A stretch of DNA of 64,000 bases, taken from NCBI GenBank assembly GCA_002733575.1, contig NVWB01000009.1, positions 1 through 64,000 on the forward strand, in the 5' to 3' direction. Each line of letters opens with the position of its first letter. Position 1 is the first letter of the stretch. A program made the translations under genes and the position numbers. Shown here piece after piece: positions 1 through 9,622 of this stretch. The notes under the pieces are model-generated. The model had not been told where the DNA came from. It ran no database searches and saw nothing but the letters and a program-made list of their open reading frames with translations. This DNA is from Blastopirellula sp. GTDB taxonomy: Bacteria; Planctomycetota; Planctomycetia; Pirellulales; Pirellulaceae.

Positions 1-72
1 CAAGCGGCATTGAAACGATTGGAGGGCGCCTTTGCGCTGGCAATCATTTTTGCCGGCGATGAAAAACTTTGA
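1..72 (+). pseudogene. Fragment resembling the end of a GlmS glutaminase domain
   Basis: Frame 1 is open from the window edge to a TGA at 70-72. It reads QAALKRLEGAF followed by ALAIIFAGDEKL. This resembles the stretch of glucosamine-6-phosphate synthase (GlmS) glutaminase domains whose usual form is a 'LxxLxGAFALAIxF' segment followed by an acidic turn. The expected continuation (ligARxG) is missing: the frame stops and a PVC-type haem protein begins in another frame at 59. Only 23 residues are available, so the match is from pattern memory. Alternatives are chance resemblance or an assembly join. Confidence 0.35.
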
Positions 73-2947
73 CTTGATGACAGCCAACCGAGATCAACGC
101 ATTTGGGACTTGGCACAAGGGAAACAAGTTCCTGATAAAATCGATGACTCGAATCTCCCAAAACTTCCGCCTCCCAAAGAAGCCCGTGGGGCCAATCGTT
201 GGATGTCGGCCGCCGATGAACTGAAAGAGTTTACGATTGATCCGCGGTTTGATGTGAATTTATTCGCTGGTGAAGAAGAATTTCCAGACATTGCGGCGCC
301 AATTCAAATGCGTTGGGATTCCAAAGGTCGTCTGTGGGTAAGTTGTTCAACGACTTATCCTCATGTTTACCCTGGTAAAGAACAGAACGACAAGTTAGTG
401 ATTCTGGAAGATACTGACGGCGATGGCAAGGCCGATAAATCGACCGTGTTTGCGGATGACTTACACATTCCGCTCTCGTTTGAATTCGGTGATGGCGGAG
501 TCTATGTCTCAGAGATGCCGCACCTGACATTTATCAAAGACACCACCGGCGATGGCAAGGCCGATTATCGCAAGCGAATTTATACCGGGTTTGGCACCGA
601 AGACTCCCACCATGCCCTGCATGACTTTGCTTGGACGCCTGATGGTGATTTGATTTTCCGTGAAGCAATTTTCCATCATTCACAAGTCGAATCGCCCTAT
701 GGGCCTGTGCGTCAACAAAATAGTGGTTGGTTCCGATTCGATCCAGAATCTCAACGATTAACCAGCTTCGGCACGTATCACAGCACCAACCCTTGGGGCG
801 TTACGTTCGACGACTGGGGGCAACACATGGCATCGCATCCGGTGTATGCCGCTGCGTTTCATTCGCTTGACCCGGTTTATCCAAATCAGCATCCTAAGCC
901 GAATGGGCTGACTGCCTACTCTGGTACTTGTGGACAAGAGTTCGTTGACTTCTCGACCTTCCCTGCTGAGATGCAAGGCGGGTTTATCAAGGCACGCTAT
1001 AAACCGACGAACCGAATTGAATATCATCGCTGGAATGAAACTGCATTTGGCTTTAATGAAGAATATGTGTCGGACATTATCTTCTCTTCCAACCTCAGCT
1101 TCATTCCCGTTGACTTGCGCTACGGGCCACGTGGGGCCATGTACGTTTGCGATTGGTACAACCCAATCAAAGGGCATGCCCAGTATTCGTTGCGAGATGA
1201 ACGCCGGGATCGACATTCAGGTCGTATCTGGCGAATCACTGCCAAAGGAGCCCCGCTGGTTGATCCTCCGAAAATTGATGGGGCTTCGATTTCAGAACTT
1301 CTAGAGACCTTAAAACGACCCGAGTATCGTTATCGCTATTGGACCAAACGCGAATTAAGAGAACGAAACACTGAGGAAGTAAAAGAGGCATTGGATCAAT
1401 GGGTGAAAACGCTCGATGCCAATGATCCTCGACTGCGTCATCACCAGATGGAAGCCATTTGGGTTTATCGCGGTATTAATGCACAAAATTTACCACTACT
1501 TAAAGAGTTACTCTCTTGCGAAGAACATCACGCACGAGCGGCCGCTACAGAACAACTTCGTTATTGGCATGCTGATTTGCCGAATGTTGCCAAATTGTTA
1601 AACCGAGCAGCCAACGATGAAAATGGAATTGTACGAATGCAAGCTGCGATTGCGGCAACTTACATTGGATCAGAAGAGGCGTTCCATGCAATTCTCGATG
1701 TGTTGAATCACCCACGTGAAGGCCATTTGGCATACGCGATCACCTGTGCCTTTGGATCGCACACCATGAAGCCCTATTGGGAAAACAACCCGATCTATGA
1801 TATTGCAAAGCTGTTGCAGCAGTCTAAACAGATCAATGAATTAAAAGAGTCTTCGCCGAATGCTTCAGATGCTCAGTTCGATGCACAAACGAATTTGAAA
1901 AAAGTAACGATCTCGTGCATGCCTGAACGGATGCTGTTTACTAACAGACAGTTTGCTGTAACGACGGGTCAGCCAGTGAAGATTGTTTTCACGAACCCTG
2001 ACGCGACGAATCATAACTTAGTGATCGTCAAACCAGGCAGCTTGGCCGAAGTTGGAATCGCGGCTAATGAGATGGCCAAGAACCCGAAGTTTGCGAACTC
2101 CGATTTTATTCCAGCCGATAAAAAGCATTTGATCTTGCATAACACGCCCATGATCGGGCCAACGAAAAAAACGAAGGTGCATGTCTTACGGTTTAATGCG
2201 CCGACTGAACCAGGCATCTATCCGTTTGTGTGTACCTTCCCTGGTCACTGGATTGTGATGAACGGCGAAATTGTGGTTGCCAATGATTTGGCAGACGTTG
2301 ACAGGATGCTGGCGAATCGCAAATCGACGATTGTAAAACAATGGAAGATTGGCGATTTTGACAAGCTTGAAATCAAATCGGACGAAGCCACATTGGTTCG
2401 TGGGATGCAGGCCTTTATGAAGGCTCGTTGTAATCAGTGCCATGTGGTGGCCGGTCATGGAGTCAACTTAGGAGCCGACTTAGCCAAGGTCTCCGAGCGA
2501 TTCAAAGGCAATAAATTGCTACATCAAATCATTGATCCATCGCTTGAAATCGATAAAAAATATCAAACCATCTTGATTCAAAAGACATCAGGCGAAGTCA
2601 TTAGCGGCGTGATCAAAGAGGAATCTAAGAAACAGATCCAGTTGATCTCTAACTTATTAACACCTGAGGTGATCACGGTAGTTCTTAAAAACGAGATTGA
2701 ACAGATGGTTCCATCCAAGGTGTCGTTGATGCCAGAAGGGCTGCTGAATGTATTGACTAAGGAAGAAATTTCCGACTTGGTCTCGTATCTTCAAGCCGGA
2801 GATGACGCACTACCAGACCATTTAAAACACAATCATCAATCGAGTAATGTCAACTATCAGACTGGTGGTCTTAACGTACCAAGTTCACTTTCTGCAATAC
2901 TACAAAAATCTATCGTTGATGATGAATTTTGTGTGGAAGGAAAATAA
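59..2947 (+). CDS. PVC-type haem-binding protein with HEAT, blue-copper and cytochrome c domains (N-terminally truncated)
   Basis: Probably a secreted or periplasmic electron-transfer protein of the planctomycete PVC-type family; its substrate is unknown. Residue numbers count from a TTG at 32. An NHL/sorbosone-dehydrogenase-like propeller spans about 65-400 with calcium-loop-like DTDGDGKAD and DTTGDGKAD motifs. HEAT-like helices span about 420-610. A cupredoxin domain spans about 620-755 with H661, C734, H739 and M743; the Cys-x4-His-x3-Met spacing matches azurin. A cytochrome c domain has C800-x2-C803-H804. Family members usually carry a signal peptide and further sequence before the propeller; here the frame is open only from base 14 and no signal peptide is present. 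TTG at 32 lies in the GlmS-like fragment, so the ATG at 59 is given as the nominal start. The family call is strong; the true start is not in the window. Confidence 0.85.
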   Translation: MKNFDLMTANRDQRIWDLAQGKQVPDKIDDSNLPKLPPPKEARGANRWMSAADELKEFTIDPRFDVNLFAGEEEFPDIAAPIQMRWDSKGRLWVSCSTTYPHVYPGKEQNDKLVILEDTDGDGKADKSTVFADDLHIPLSFEFGDGGVYVSEMPHLTFIKDTTGDGKADYRKRIYTGFGTEDSHHALHDFAWTPDGDLIFREAIFHHSQVESPYGPVRQQNSGWFRFDPESQRLTSFGTYHSTNPWGVTFDDWGQHMASHPVYAAAFHSLDPVYPNQHPKPNGLTAYSGTCGQEFVDFSTFPAEMQGGFIKARYKPTNRIEYHRWNETAFGFNEEYVSDIIFSSNLSFIPVDLRYGPRGAMYVCDWYNPIKGHAQYSLRDERRDRHSGRIWRITAKGAPLVDPPKIDGASISELLETLKRPEYRYRYWTKRELRERNTEEVKEALDQWVKTLDANDPRLRHHQMEAIWVYRGINAQNLPLLKELLSCEEHHARAAATEQLRYWHADLPNVAKLLNRAANDENGIVRMQAAIAATYIGSEEAFHAILDVLNHPREGHLAYAITCAFGSHTMKPYWENNPIYDIAKLLQQSKQINELKESSPNASDAQFDAQTNLKKVTISCMPERMLFTNRQFAVTTGQPVKIVFTNPDATNHNLVIVKPGSLAEVGIAANEMAKNPKFANSDFIPADKKHLILHNTPMIGPTKKTKVHVLRFNAPTEPGIYPFVCTFPGHWIVMNGEIVVANDLADVDRMLANRKSTIVKQWKIGDFDKLEIKSDEATLVRGMQAFMKARCNQCHVVAGHGVNLGADLAKVSERFKGNKLLHQIIDPSLEIDKKYQTILIQKTSGEVISGVIKEESKKQIQLISNLLTPEVITVVLKNEIEQMVPSKVSLMPEGLLNVLTKEEISDLVSYLQAGDDALPDHLKHNHQSSNVNYQTGGLNVPSSLSAILQKSIVDDEFCVEGK

Positions 2948-3436
2948 TCCAACTGTTCTCCCTAGAATGTCATCGTTGTAGACTAGTGCTTGTGAGGTAG
3001 TTGTTTCAACAATTAACTCACAAGCATTTGCTGTTAATAGGGTTATCTACAGTCCTGAAAGCCCGAAACTTCTAAGGTAGATAGTCTTTCACTAATATTC
3101 TACTTAACCAAGGCAAAAAAGCATTGTCCTTTTTTGGTGTTTCGTATTATACTAGTACCTTCCCGCCTGCAGAAACCTTTCATTGGTGAAGCTACCTGCG
3201 TTCTCGGTTGAGCGTTGGATTGGTATTATCCATATCTATTGGTTAGAGATTTTCGCTAGTTGGTCACTGATTGACCTAACTTGGAAGATTCGCGTTTTTG
3301 CAAATACTGATTGTTATCGCACACTGGAAGAAATTCATGGGAGTTTCTGACTCTTAATTTTGTGTGATTCACTGAGTTCGCTTGAACAAGATTCTACCTT
3401 GCGAAGATTGACGACAAATCTATAGAAGAGAATTTT
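2948..3436. other. Intergenic region without recognisable gene
   Basis: No convincing coding frame or RNA gene is seen between the PVC-type gene and the DUF1549 gene. The only structure noted is a short A/T-rich hairpin at 3114-3136 (caaaaaag, 7-base loop, cttttttg), which could terminate the upstream gene. It probably also holds the promoter of the downstream two-gene unit, but I could not pick one. Confidence 0.5.
3114..3136 (+). terminator. Weak candidate terminator hairpin
   Basis: An 8-bp stem caaaaaag/cttttttg encloses a 7-base loop about 170 bases after the PVC-type gene stop. The stem is almost all A:T, so stability is doubtful; the U-rich 3' arm is the main argument. Confidence 0.3.
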
Positions 3437-6400
3437 ATGTTGGGTCAACAAGTTAAGTTCTTCGTTTCGAGTCTTTGCTTCAGTGCTCTTACACTGAGTT
3501 GCTTAGGTGCTTTTGTGCAAGGTGCAGAGGATATCGATTTCAGCCGAGATATTCGTCCGCTGTTGTCAGACAAATGTTTTCATTGTCATGGACCAGATGA
3601 GAACCATCGTGAGGCTGACCTGCGATTAGATCAAGAAGAATTTGCCACTGGCGAACACGATGGTCTCTGGGCATTCAAACCCAATGATCTTGATGAGAGC
3701 GCCGCTTGGTCTAGGATCTCGTCAAAAGATCCTGATGAGATCATGCCGCCACTTGATACCAATAAAACTTTGAATGACAAAGAACGTGCGTTAATTAAAC
3801 GCTGGATTGAACAAGGGGCACAATGGGAAGATCACTGGGCCTACTCCGCCCCAAAATCTCCAGCACTTCCCAAGACGAGTAACCCAGCGTGGTGCAATAA
3901 CCCGATTGATCATTTTGTTCTGGAACATTTAGAAGCCAAGGGGCTTTCGCCAACGAAAGAGGCGGATCGGGCCACACTGGTTCGCCGGGTATCTTACGAC
4001 TTGACTGGTTTGCCTCCGAACTTGGCTGACCTGGATCGTTTTCTGAACGATAAGTCAGAGAACTGGTACGGAAAGATGATCGACCACTATTTGGCGACGC
4101 CAGACTACGGCGAACGTATGACCTTGGCTTGGATGGATGCATCGCGTTATGGAGACACCTCTGTTTTTCACGCCGATGGACCGCGAGACATGTGGCCGTG
4201 GCGAAACTGGGTCATTGATGCCTACAATCAAAACATGCCGTTTGATCAATTTACGATTGAGCAAATCGCAGGCGACTTAATTGAAAATGCGACTCCTCAG
4301 CAGAAAATTGCGTCTGGCTTCAATCGCAATCATGCAACTACCGACGAAGGCGGGGCCATCGCGGAAGAGTGGCGAGTCGATTATGTGGTAGATCGCGTCA
4401 AAACCACAAGCAACGTCTGGCTAGGCATGTCGCTCGAATGCGCACAGTGCCACGACCACAAATACGACCCTTTCTCACAAAAAGAATACTACGGTCTGTT
4501 TGCATTCTTTAATCAGACCTCGGACCCTGGCATGCAGAGTCGAAAAGGAAATCAAACTCCTACGGTCAATGTGCCAGATGCTCAGCGAGACACAAAAATC
4601 GCTACGTTGAAAAAACAGCAGGCTGATGCGGATAAAAAAATCAAGGAGCGTAAGACCGCAGCAACTGAGGAACTTGCGAAGTGGATTGCAATTGAATCGG
4701 AAAAAGCAACAACCGAAGAACTGACTCCGCCTGTCGAAGGATTATTGGCTCACTTTGAACTGAATGAAACTAAAGGGACAGCGGTTGCTGATTCCGTAAA
4801 TAAAGACCGCAAGGGCGAAGTCAAAGGAAAACAACTTTGGCAAGAAGGTAAATTGGGCGGTGGTTTTCGCGTGGACAAGAGCAATTTCATTGAAATTAAT
4901 GGCATTGGAGACTTTGAACGAGACGAAGAAATTAGCTACGGATGTTGGGTCAAGCCACAAGGAAATCCTTCCGGTGTTCCAATCGGAAAAATGAACGAAG
5001 GAAATTCCTTTCGTGGCTGGGATTTATATGTGGCTGGCGGTAAAGTGGCCGTGCATATTATCAACACTTGGCCTACCAATGCACTTAAAGTGACCACCAA
5101 AGCGAAGATTCCTGCCGACAAATGGACACACATATTTGCTACTTACGATGGTTCAAGCAAAACCGATGGCATCAAAATCTACTTTGATGGCAAAGAACAA
5201 CCTTGGGATATCGAGCAGAACGGATTAACGGAATCTATTAAATCAAAAGTTCCAGTGAAAATTGGACGCCGACATACAACAAGTCAGTTCAATGGCATTG
5301 TGGATGATGTGCGGATCTACGACAGAGCGTTAGATCAAAAGGAAGTGGCTTCTTTGGCTGGTAGCGATCCGATTAGCGAAATTCTGCTGATCGAAAAAGA
5401 GAAGCGGACCAAGAAACAAAACGAAACGATCACGAATCATTTCTTTGCATCGATTGACAAACCATCGATCGAATTAGCTAAACATAAAAGTGGACTTGTC
5501 AAAAATGTTTCTGACTTAGAAAAAACGATTATCACATCAATGATCATGGGCGAACAAGAAAAACCTCGTGATACCTTTTTGTTGATGCGTGGCCACTATG
5601 CTTCGCCTGACAAAAGCGAAGCGATCAAGCCTGGAGTTCCCAGCTTTTTACCACCACTGCCAGAAGGTGCCCCTAACAATCGGCTAGGGTTAGCCAAGTG
5701 GATGGTTGATCCATCGCACCCTATGACTGCTCGCGTTACGGTGAATCGTTACTGGTCGATGATTTTTGGTCGTGGGATTGTCAGTTCGGTAATGGACTTT
5801 GGGTCACAAGGAGAATGGCCCTCTCATCCGAAACTTTTAGACTGGCTGGCCACTGATTTCCAGAAAAACAACTGGAATGTTAAACGGACGTTAAAACAGA
5901 TTATGATGTCGGCCACTTATCGCCAGTCTTCGGCCATTCCGTCTAGCATTGCCGAGATTGATCCAGACAATATTTTATTAGCACGAGGCCCGCGTTTCCG
6001 TCTCTCTGGCGAATCGATTCGAGACACGGCATTATCGGCTAGTGGATTGTTAGTCAACAAAGTGGGTGGGCCTGGAGTGCGTCCTTATCAACCACCAGGG
6101 CTTTGGAACGAAGTCTCGTTGGGAGGAAATGTTCGATTTACACTCGATAAAGGCGACAACCTATTTCGCAAAAGCATGTACATCTATTGGAAACGATCAT
6201 CACCGCATCCTGGTATGATGATTTTTGATGCCCCGACTCGAGAGAAATGCGTCGTTCAACGTCCACTGACCAACACTCCGCTTCAGGCACTGTACACGCT
6301 CAATGGCGTTCAGTTTGTTGAATCGGCTCGAGTTTTTGGAGAGCGTTTGATGAAAGAGGGAGGAAAAACCAAGCAAGATAAAATCCGTTTTGGTTATCGC

Positions 6401-6622
6401 CTGCTGACTTCTCACGAACCAAGTGACGCGGCGACGAAGACTTTAACAAAATTGTATCAGTCGCAGTTAGCTCGTTTTCAATCGACACCAGAAGATGCAC
6501 AGAAGTTGATCGCTATTGGCGAAACAAAAGTAGATGAGTCGCTCGACCAGGCTGATCTTGCAGCTTGGACCACCGTGGCCAATGTTTTACTGAATATGGA
6601 TGCAGCTTTAACCAAATTTTAG
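3437..6622 (+). CDS. DUF1549/DUF1553 planctomycete cytochrome with LamG-like domain (PSD1 type)
   Basis: Large exported cytochrome-type protein of 1061 residues, of the family abundant in planctomycetes and thought to act with a Tat-exported DUF1501 partner in breakdown of complex substrates; the reaction is unproven. A signal peptide ends near residue 30 (VQGAED). A planctomycete cytochrome C domain follows with C47-x2-C50-H51. DUF1549 occupies about 140-370 and contains a second CxxCH, C335/C338/H339, in LECAQCHDHKYDPF. A concanavalin/LamG-like domain lies at about 432-635, inserted in the usual place between DUF1549 and DUF1553, and ends in DVRIYDRAL, a typical LamG terminus. DUF1553 covers about 744-1061 with RVTVNRYW. 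The DUF1501 gene follows after 76 bases on the same strand, so the two are probably co-transcribed. Confidence 0.93.
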   Translation: MLGQQVKFFVSSLCFSALTLSCLGAFVQGAEDIDFSRDIRPLLSDKCFHCHGPDENHREADLRLDQEEFATGEHDGLWAFKPNDLDESAAWSRISSKDPDEIMPPLDTNKTLNDKERALIKRWIEQGAQWEDHWAYSAPKSPALPKTSNPAWCNNPIDHFVLEHLEAKGLSPTKEADRATLVRRVSYDLTGLPPNLADLDRFLNDKSENWYGKMIDHYLATPDYGERMTLAWMDASRYGDTSVFHADGPRDMWPWRNWVIDAYNQNMPFDQFTIEQIAGDLIENATPQQKIASGFNRNHATTDEGGAIAEEWRVDYVVDRVKTTSNVWLGMSLECAQCHDHKYDPFSQKEYYGLFAFFNQTSDPGMQSRKGNQTPTVNVPDAQRDTKIATLKKQQADADKKIKERKTAATEELAKWIAIESEKATTEELTPPVEGLLAHFELNETKGTAVADSVNKDRKGEVKGKQLWQEGKLGGGFRVDKSNFIEINGIGDFERDEEISYGCWVKPQGNPSGVPIGKMNEGNSFRGWDLYVAGGKVAVHIINTWPTNALKVTTKAKIPADKWTHIFATYDGSSKTDGIKIYFDGKEQPWDIEQNGLTESIKSKVPVKIGRRHTTSQFNGIVDDVRIYDRALDQKEVASLAGSDPISEILLIEKEKRTKKQNETITNHFFASIDKPSIELAKHKSGLVKNVSDLEKTIITSMIMGEQEKPRDTFLLMRGHYASPDKSEAIKPGVPSFLPPLPEGAPNNRLGLAKWMVDPSHPMTARVTVNRYWSMIFGRGIVSSVMDFGSQGEWPSHPKLLDWLATDFQKNNWNVKRTLKQIMMSATYRQSSAIPSSIAEIDPDNILLARGPRFRLSGESIRDTALSASGLLVNKVGGPGVRPYQPPGLWNEVSLGGNVRFTLDKGDNLFRKSMYIYWKRSSPHPGMMIFDAPTREKCVVQRPLTNTPLQALYTLNGVQFVESARVFGERLMKEGGKTKQDKIRFGYRLLTSHEPSDAATKTLTKLYQSQLARFQSTPEDAQKLIAIGETKVDESLDQADLAAWTTVANVLLNMDAALTKF

Positions 6623-6698
6623 TTCAAAGCTGAAACACGTCATTACAATGTTTTCAATAAACAATCCAACATAATTTCCCAACACAGGGGCCATAACG

Positions 6699-8150
6699 AT
6701 GAATCCTATTCAGCAACGTCAACAATTGATGTCCCGACGCTCACTTCTGCAAGGTGGATGTGGAATCCTGGGTGCCGCCGGTTTACATGGGCTGATTAAT
6801 ACTCCGGCTGCAAAGGGCGATGTCGTCTATGGCGGAATGCCGGGCCTGCCACACTTTGCGCCAAAAGCCAAACGTGTGATTTATTTATTCTTCTCAGGTG
6901 GGCCATCGCATATTGATATGTTCGATTACCATCCCGAGATGCGTAACCTGCATGGCAAGGAACTGCCAGAGTCGGTTCGCAACGGACAACGGCTCACAGG
7001 GATGACCAGCGGACAAAAGAAATTCCCTTGCGTTGCGCCAATGTTTGAGTTCAAAAAATATGGAGAACACCAAACTTGGGTCAATTCAGACTTACTGCCG
7101 AATATTGCTTCCATTGTTGACGATATCACTATCGTCAAAAGTATGAACACCGAAGCGATCAATCATGATCCGGCGATTACTTATATCAACACTGGAACCC
7201 AGCAAATCGGCAAGCCTTCGATGGGTTCATGGCTAAGTTATGGTCTAGGTGGCATGAATGAAAACTTACCTGCTTATGTCACGATGATCTCAAAAGGCCG
7301 AGGGCAAAGTCAGGCATTATATTCTCGTCTATGGGGATCAGGTTTTCTACCAAGCCGTCACCAAGGCGTTTCAATGCGAAGTGGCAAAGACCCTGTTTTG
7401 TATTTAACTAATCCTGACGGAATAACACGTGAAGCTCGACGCGAACAACTAGATGCTCTTGCAGCACTAAATGCGGAAGAGTTCGGTCAGTTTGCCGATC
7501 CTGAAATTCAAGCACGCATCTCACAATACGAGATGGCATATCGGATGCAAACCGCTGTGCCTGAACTGTTTGATGTTTCTCAAGAAACGGAAGAAACCTT
7601 TAAACTGTATGGTGACGAAGCCAGAAAGCCTGGTACGTTTGCTCGAAACGTACTGCTAGGTCGACGAATGTTGGAACAGGGCGTCCGTTATATTCAACTG
7701 TTTCACCGTGGCTGGGATCAACATGGCAGCTTGCCGACCAAGCTTAGGCAGCAATGTGAAGATATTGATCAACCAGCAGCGGCGTTAATCAAAGACTTAA
7801 AACAGCGCGGCATGTTTGAAGATACGCTCGTAATTTGCGGTGGAGAATTTGGTCGCACGATTTATTCGCAAGGGGCTTTATCCGAAAAGAATCATGGCCG
7901 GGATCATCACGGGCGATGTTTCAGCACTTGGATGGCAGGCGCAGGCGTCAAACGTGGTTTTGAATATGGCAAATCCGACGATTGGGCCTATAACATTGTA
8001 GAGAACCCTGTGCATATCAATGACTTGAATGCAACCATCTTGCACAATGTAGGTGTTGATCATAATCGATTCACATTCAAACACTTGGGGCTAGACCAGC
8101 GACTTACCGGAGTCGAAGGTGCCAAGGTGGTTAAAGATATCTTGCTGTAA
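6699..8150 (+). CDS. Tat-exported DUF1501 protein
   Basis: Protein of 483 residues with a twin-arginine signal, SRRSLLQGG at residues 12-20 followed by a hydrophobic stretch. DUF1501 proteins are alkaline-phosphatase/sulfatase-fold-like exported proteins that almost always sit beside a DUF1549/DUF1553 cytochrome, as here. Visible family landmarks are [17 protein letters not shown] near residue 70, GGEFGRTI near residue 385 and KNHGRDHHG just after it, likely metal-binding His/Asp positions. A purine-rich 'cacagggg' lies about 10 bases before the ATG. The catalytic activity of the family is not established, so no substrate is proposed. Confidence 0.93.
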   Translation: MNPIQQRQQLMSRRSLLQGGCGILGAAGLHGLINTPAAKGDVVYGGMPGLPHFAPKAKRVIYLFFSGGPSHIDMFDYHPEMRNLHGKELPESVRNGQRLTGMTSGQKKFPCVAPMFEFKKYGEHQTWVNSDLLPNIASIVDDITIVKSMNTEAINHDPAITYINTGTQQIGKPSMGSWLSYGLGGMNENLPAYVTMISKGRGQSQALYSRLWGSGFLPSRHQGVSMRSGKDPVLYLTNPDGITREARREQLDALAALNAEEFGQFADPEIQARISQYEMAYRMQTAVPELFDVSQETEETFKLYGDEARKPGTFARNVLLGRRMLEQGVRYIQLFHRGWDQHGSLPTKLRQQCEDIDQPAAALIKDLKQRGMFEDTLVICGGEFGRTIYSQGALSEKNHGRDHHGRCFSTWMAGAGVKRGFEYGKSDDWAYNIVENPVHINDLNATILHNVGVDHNRFTFKHLGLDQRLTGVEGAKVVKDILL

Positions 8151-8175
8151 GATCGGCATACACAAAAATTAATCA

Positions 8176-9252
8176 CTATCTAAAAATAAACTTTTTTCCA
8201 TTCCACGTATAGGGTTTGCTGATTGCCGATTGTAGACCGTTGGTGGTTTTGTTGCCGGTATTAATTCCATTTTCAAAACATGGCAGTAGCTTAAATATTC
8301 CACTTCTGGGAATTGGTTCGCTCACGGTAATCTTAAACGACCCATCACTTGCTACTCGTGAGACATAACTTTTATACCAGTAAGGTCCAGGGGCCCCCTG
8401 AGATTGATCGACAAGCACGACACTATGGCAAGGCATATCGCTTCTGATTTTCCCAGTGATCGTGATTTCTTTTTTACGCAAATCAAACTTGGCTTGGTAG
8501 GCTGAAAGTTCAAGCTGCTTGGGCATTGATCCACGCTGCTCGACTGTGCCAGTGAAAACAGGGTGCTTCCAGATCATGGCAGATGCCGCTGGGGTCATAT
8601 AATAGGTACGGTAAGGTTTCTTTATTAACTTTCGATAGTTAATCAGATTTGGGCCCATCAACGAGACATCTTCTCTTTGCTTCTTAAGCGGCCCTATATG
8701 TGGCAGGCTAAAAACGTGACCAAGCTCATGAATATAAGTTTTTGTCACCAAGGGGTCTGGTACTTTAGGGTATCGAACCATACAAACCCCACCGCCCTTT
8801 GGTGTGCCTAGCCCTCGCCAGTCTTTATATTCCCGGTCCTCACCCAGCCACACAAAGATCCAATACATGTTGCCATGATCTGGCAAAGAATACTGTTCCT
8901 CGGTTTTAAGGCGAACACTTCTCGCAAATCCCCACTTGTCATACGCTCCGCTGGCCGCCGTTTTATCCCCTTTAATTCTTCGGACGACAATTTCATTCAT
9001 ATCGTCACGTGTGAAAAACTGTTCCCGAACCGGTGGGTACCCTGCTTTCTTGAGCCACTTAACAAAAAACTGTTCTGTGAAAGAACCTAATTGTTTGAGT
9101 CGCAGCTCAGCATCGACCGGAGGCTCAATATCTGACGGCGTAAACAGAACAATCTCGACTCGTGGAACTTTCTCCGCACTCTCGGCAATCAGAAAAGAGC
9201 ACGGCACAACTAATAGAACAGTTAGTAAAGAAAGAACTTGATGTTTTCTCAT
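8176..9252 (-). CDS. Secreted putative zinc metalloprotease (HExxHxxxxxH)
   Basis: Protein of 358 residues with an N-terminal signal peptide (hydrophobic to about residue 22, cleavage near IAESAEK). Residues 175-185 read HELGHVFSLPH, giving H175, E176, H179 and H185, the HExxHxxxxxH spacing of metzincin-like zinc proteases. The usual glycine at position 8 of that motif is serine. A methionine follows about 20 residues later in SLMGPN and could be a Met-turn. The C-terminal third looks like a beta-sandwich. I do not recognise the exact family. The gene is convergent with the DUF1501 gene, only 25 bases apart, and separates the two cytochrome/Tat modules. Protease is inferred from the motif alone. 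Confidence 0.75.
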   Translation of the reverse strand: MRKHQVLSLLTVLLVVPCSFLIAESAEKVPRVEIVLFTPSDIEPPVDAELRLKQLGSFTEQFFVKWLKKAGYPPVREQFFTRDDMNEIVVRRIKGDKTAASGAYDKWGFARSVRLKTEEQYSLPDHGNMYWIFVWLGEDREYKDWRGLGTPKGGGVCMVRYPKVPDPLVTKTYIHELGHVFSLPHIGPLKKQREDVSLMGPNLINYRKLIKKPYRTYYMTPAASAMIWKHPVFTGTVEQRGSMPKQLELSAYQAKFDLRKKEITITGKIRSDMPCHSVVLVDQSQGAPGPYWYKSYVSRVASDGSFKITVSEPIPRSGIFKLLPCFENGINTGNKTTNGLQSAISKPYTWNGKKFIFR

Positions 9253-9622
9253 GATTATTGTAATTCACTTTGCAAGAATTAAATGGAATCAGATTTCATT
9301 ACTATAGCAGTGAGTAGCCCTAATGGAAAACTGCGTGAGAAACGCGATGTGATAACGTGACCTACTACCTTCTAATTTTTAAACAAATCAGATTTGACGA
9401 AAACAGGAGGATTCAGCTATAATAGGCTTAGAAATAAGAGTTGCATGAATTAATAACCTTCAAGGTATTTGCAGCGACTGTATTTTTACACCCCTTGACG
9501 GATTTTACGACTTTGTTCGTCCTTCCTTTTAGTCCGTTATTAATACTGTCTGAACAATCGTTGATATCAGAATCATATCCTCTGGTAGACATCGACTTAG
9601 TTCAACACGCCATTACATCATC
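9253..9622. other. Intergenic region with divergent 5' ends
   Basis: This stretch lies between the starts of the metalloprotease (minus) and the DUF1592 gene (plus). It contains one good sigma70-like promoter (9394-9423) reading right. An open frame at 9441-9626 starts with TTG, resembles nothing known and is not called. Confidence 0.5.
9394..9423 (+). promoter_or_regulatory. Candidate sigma70 promoter for the DUF1592/DUF1552 pair
   Basis: TTGACG at 9394-9399 and TATAAT at 9418-9423 are separated by 18 bases, close to the housekeeping consensus. It would give a leader of nearly 200 bases before the ATG at 9623. No other promoter this good was seen in the gap. Confidence 0.5.
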
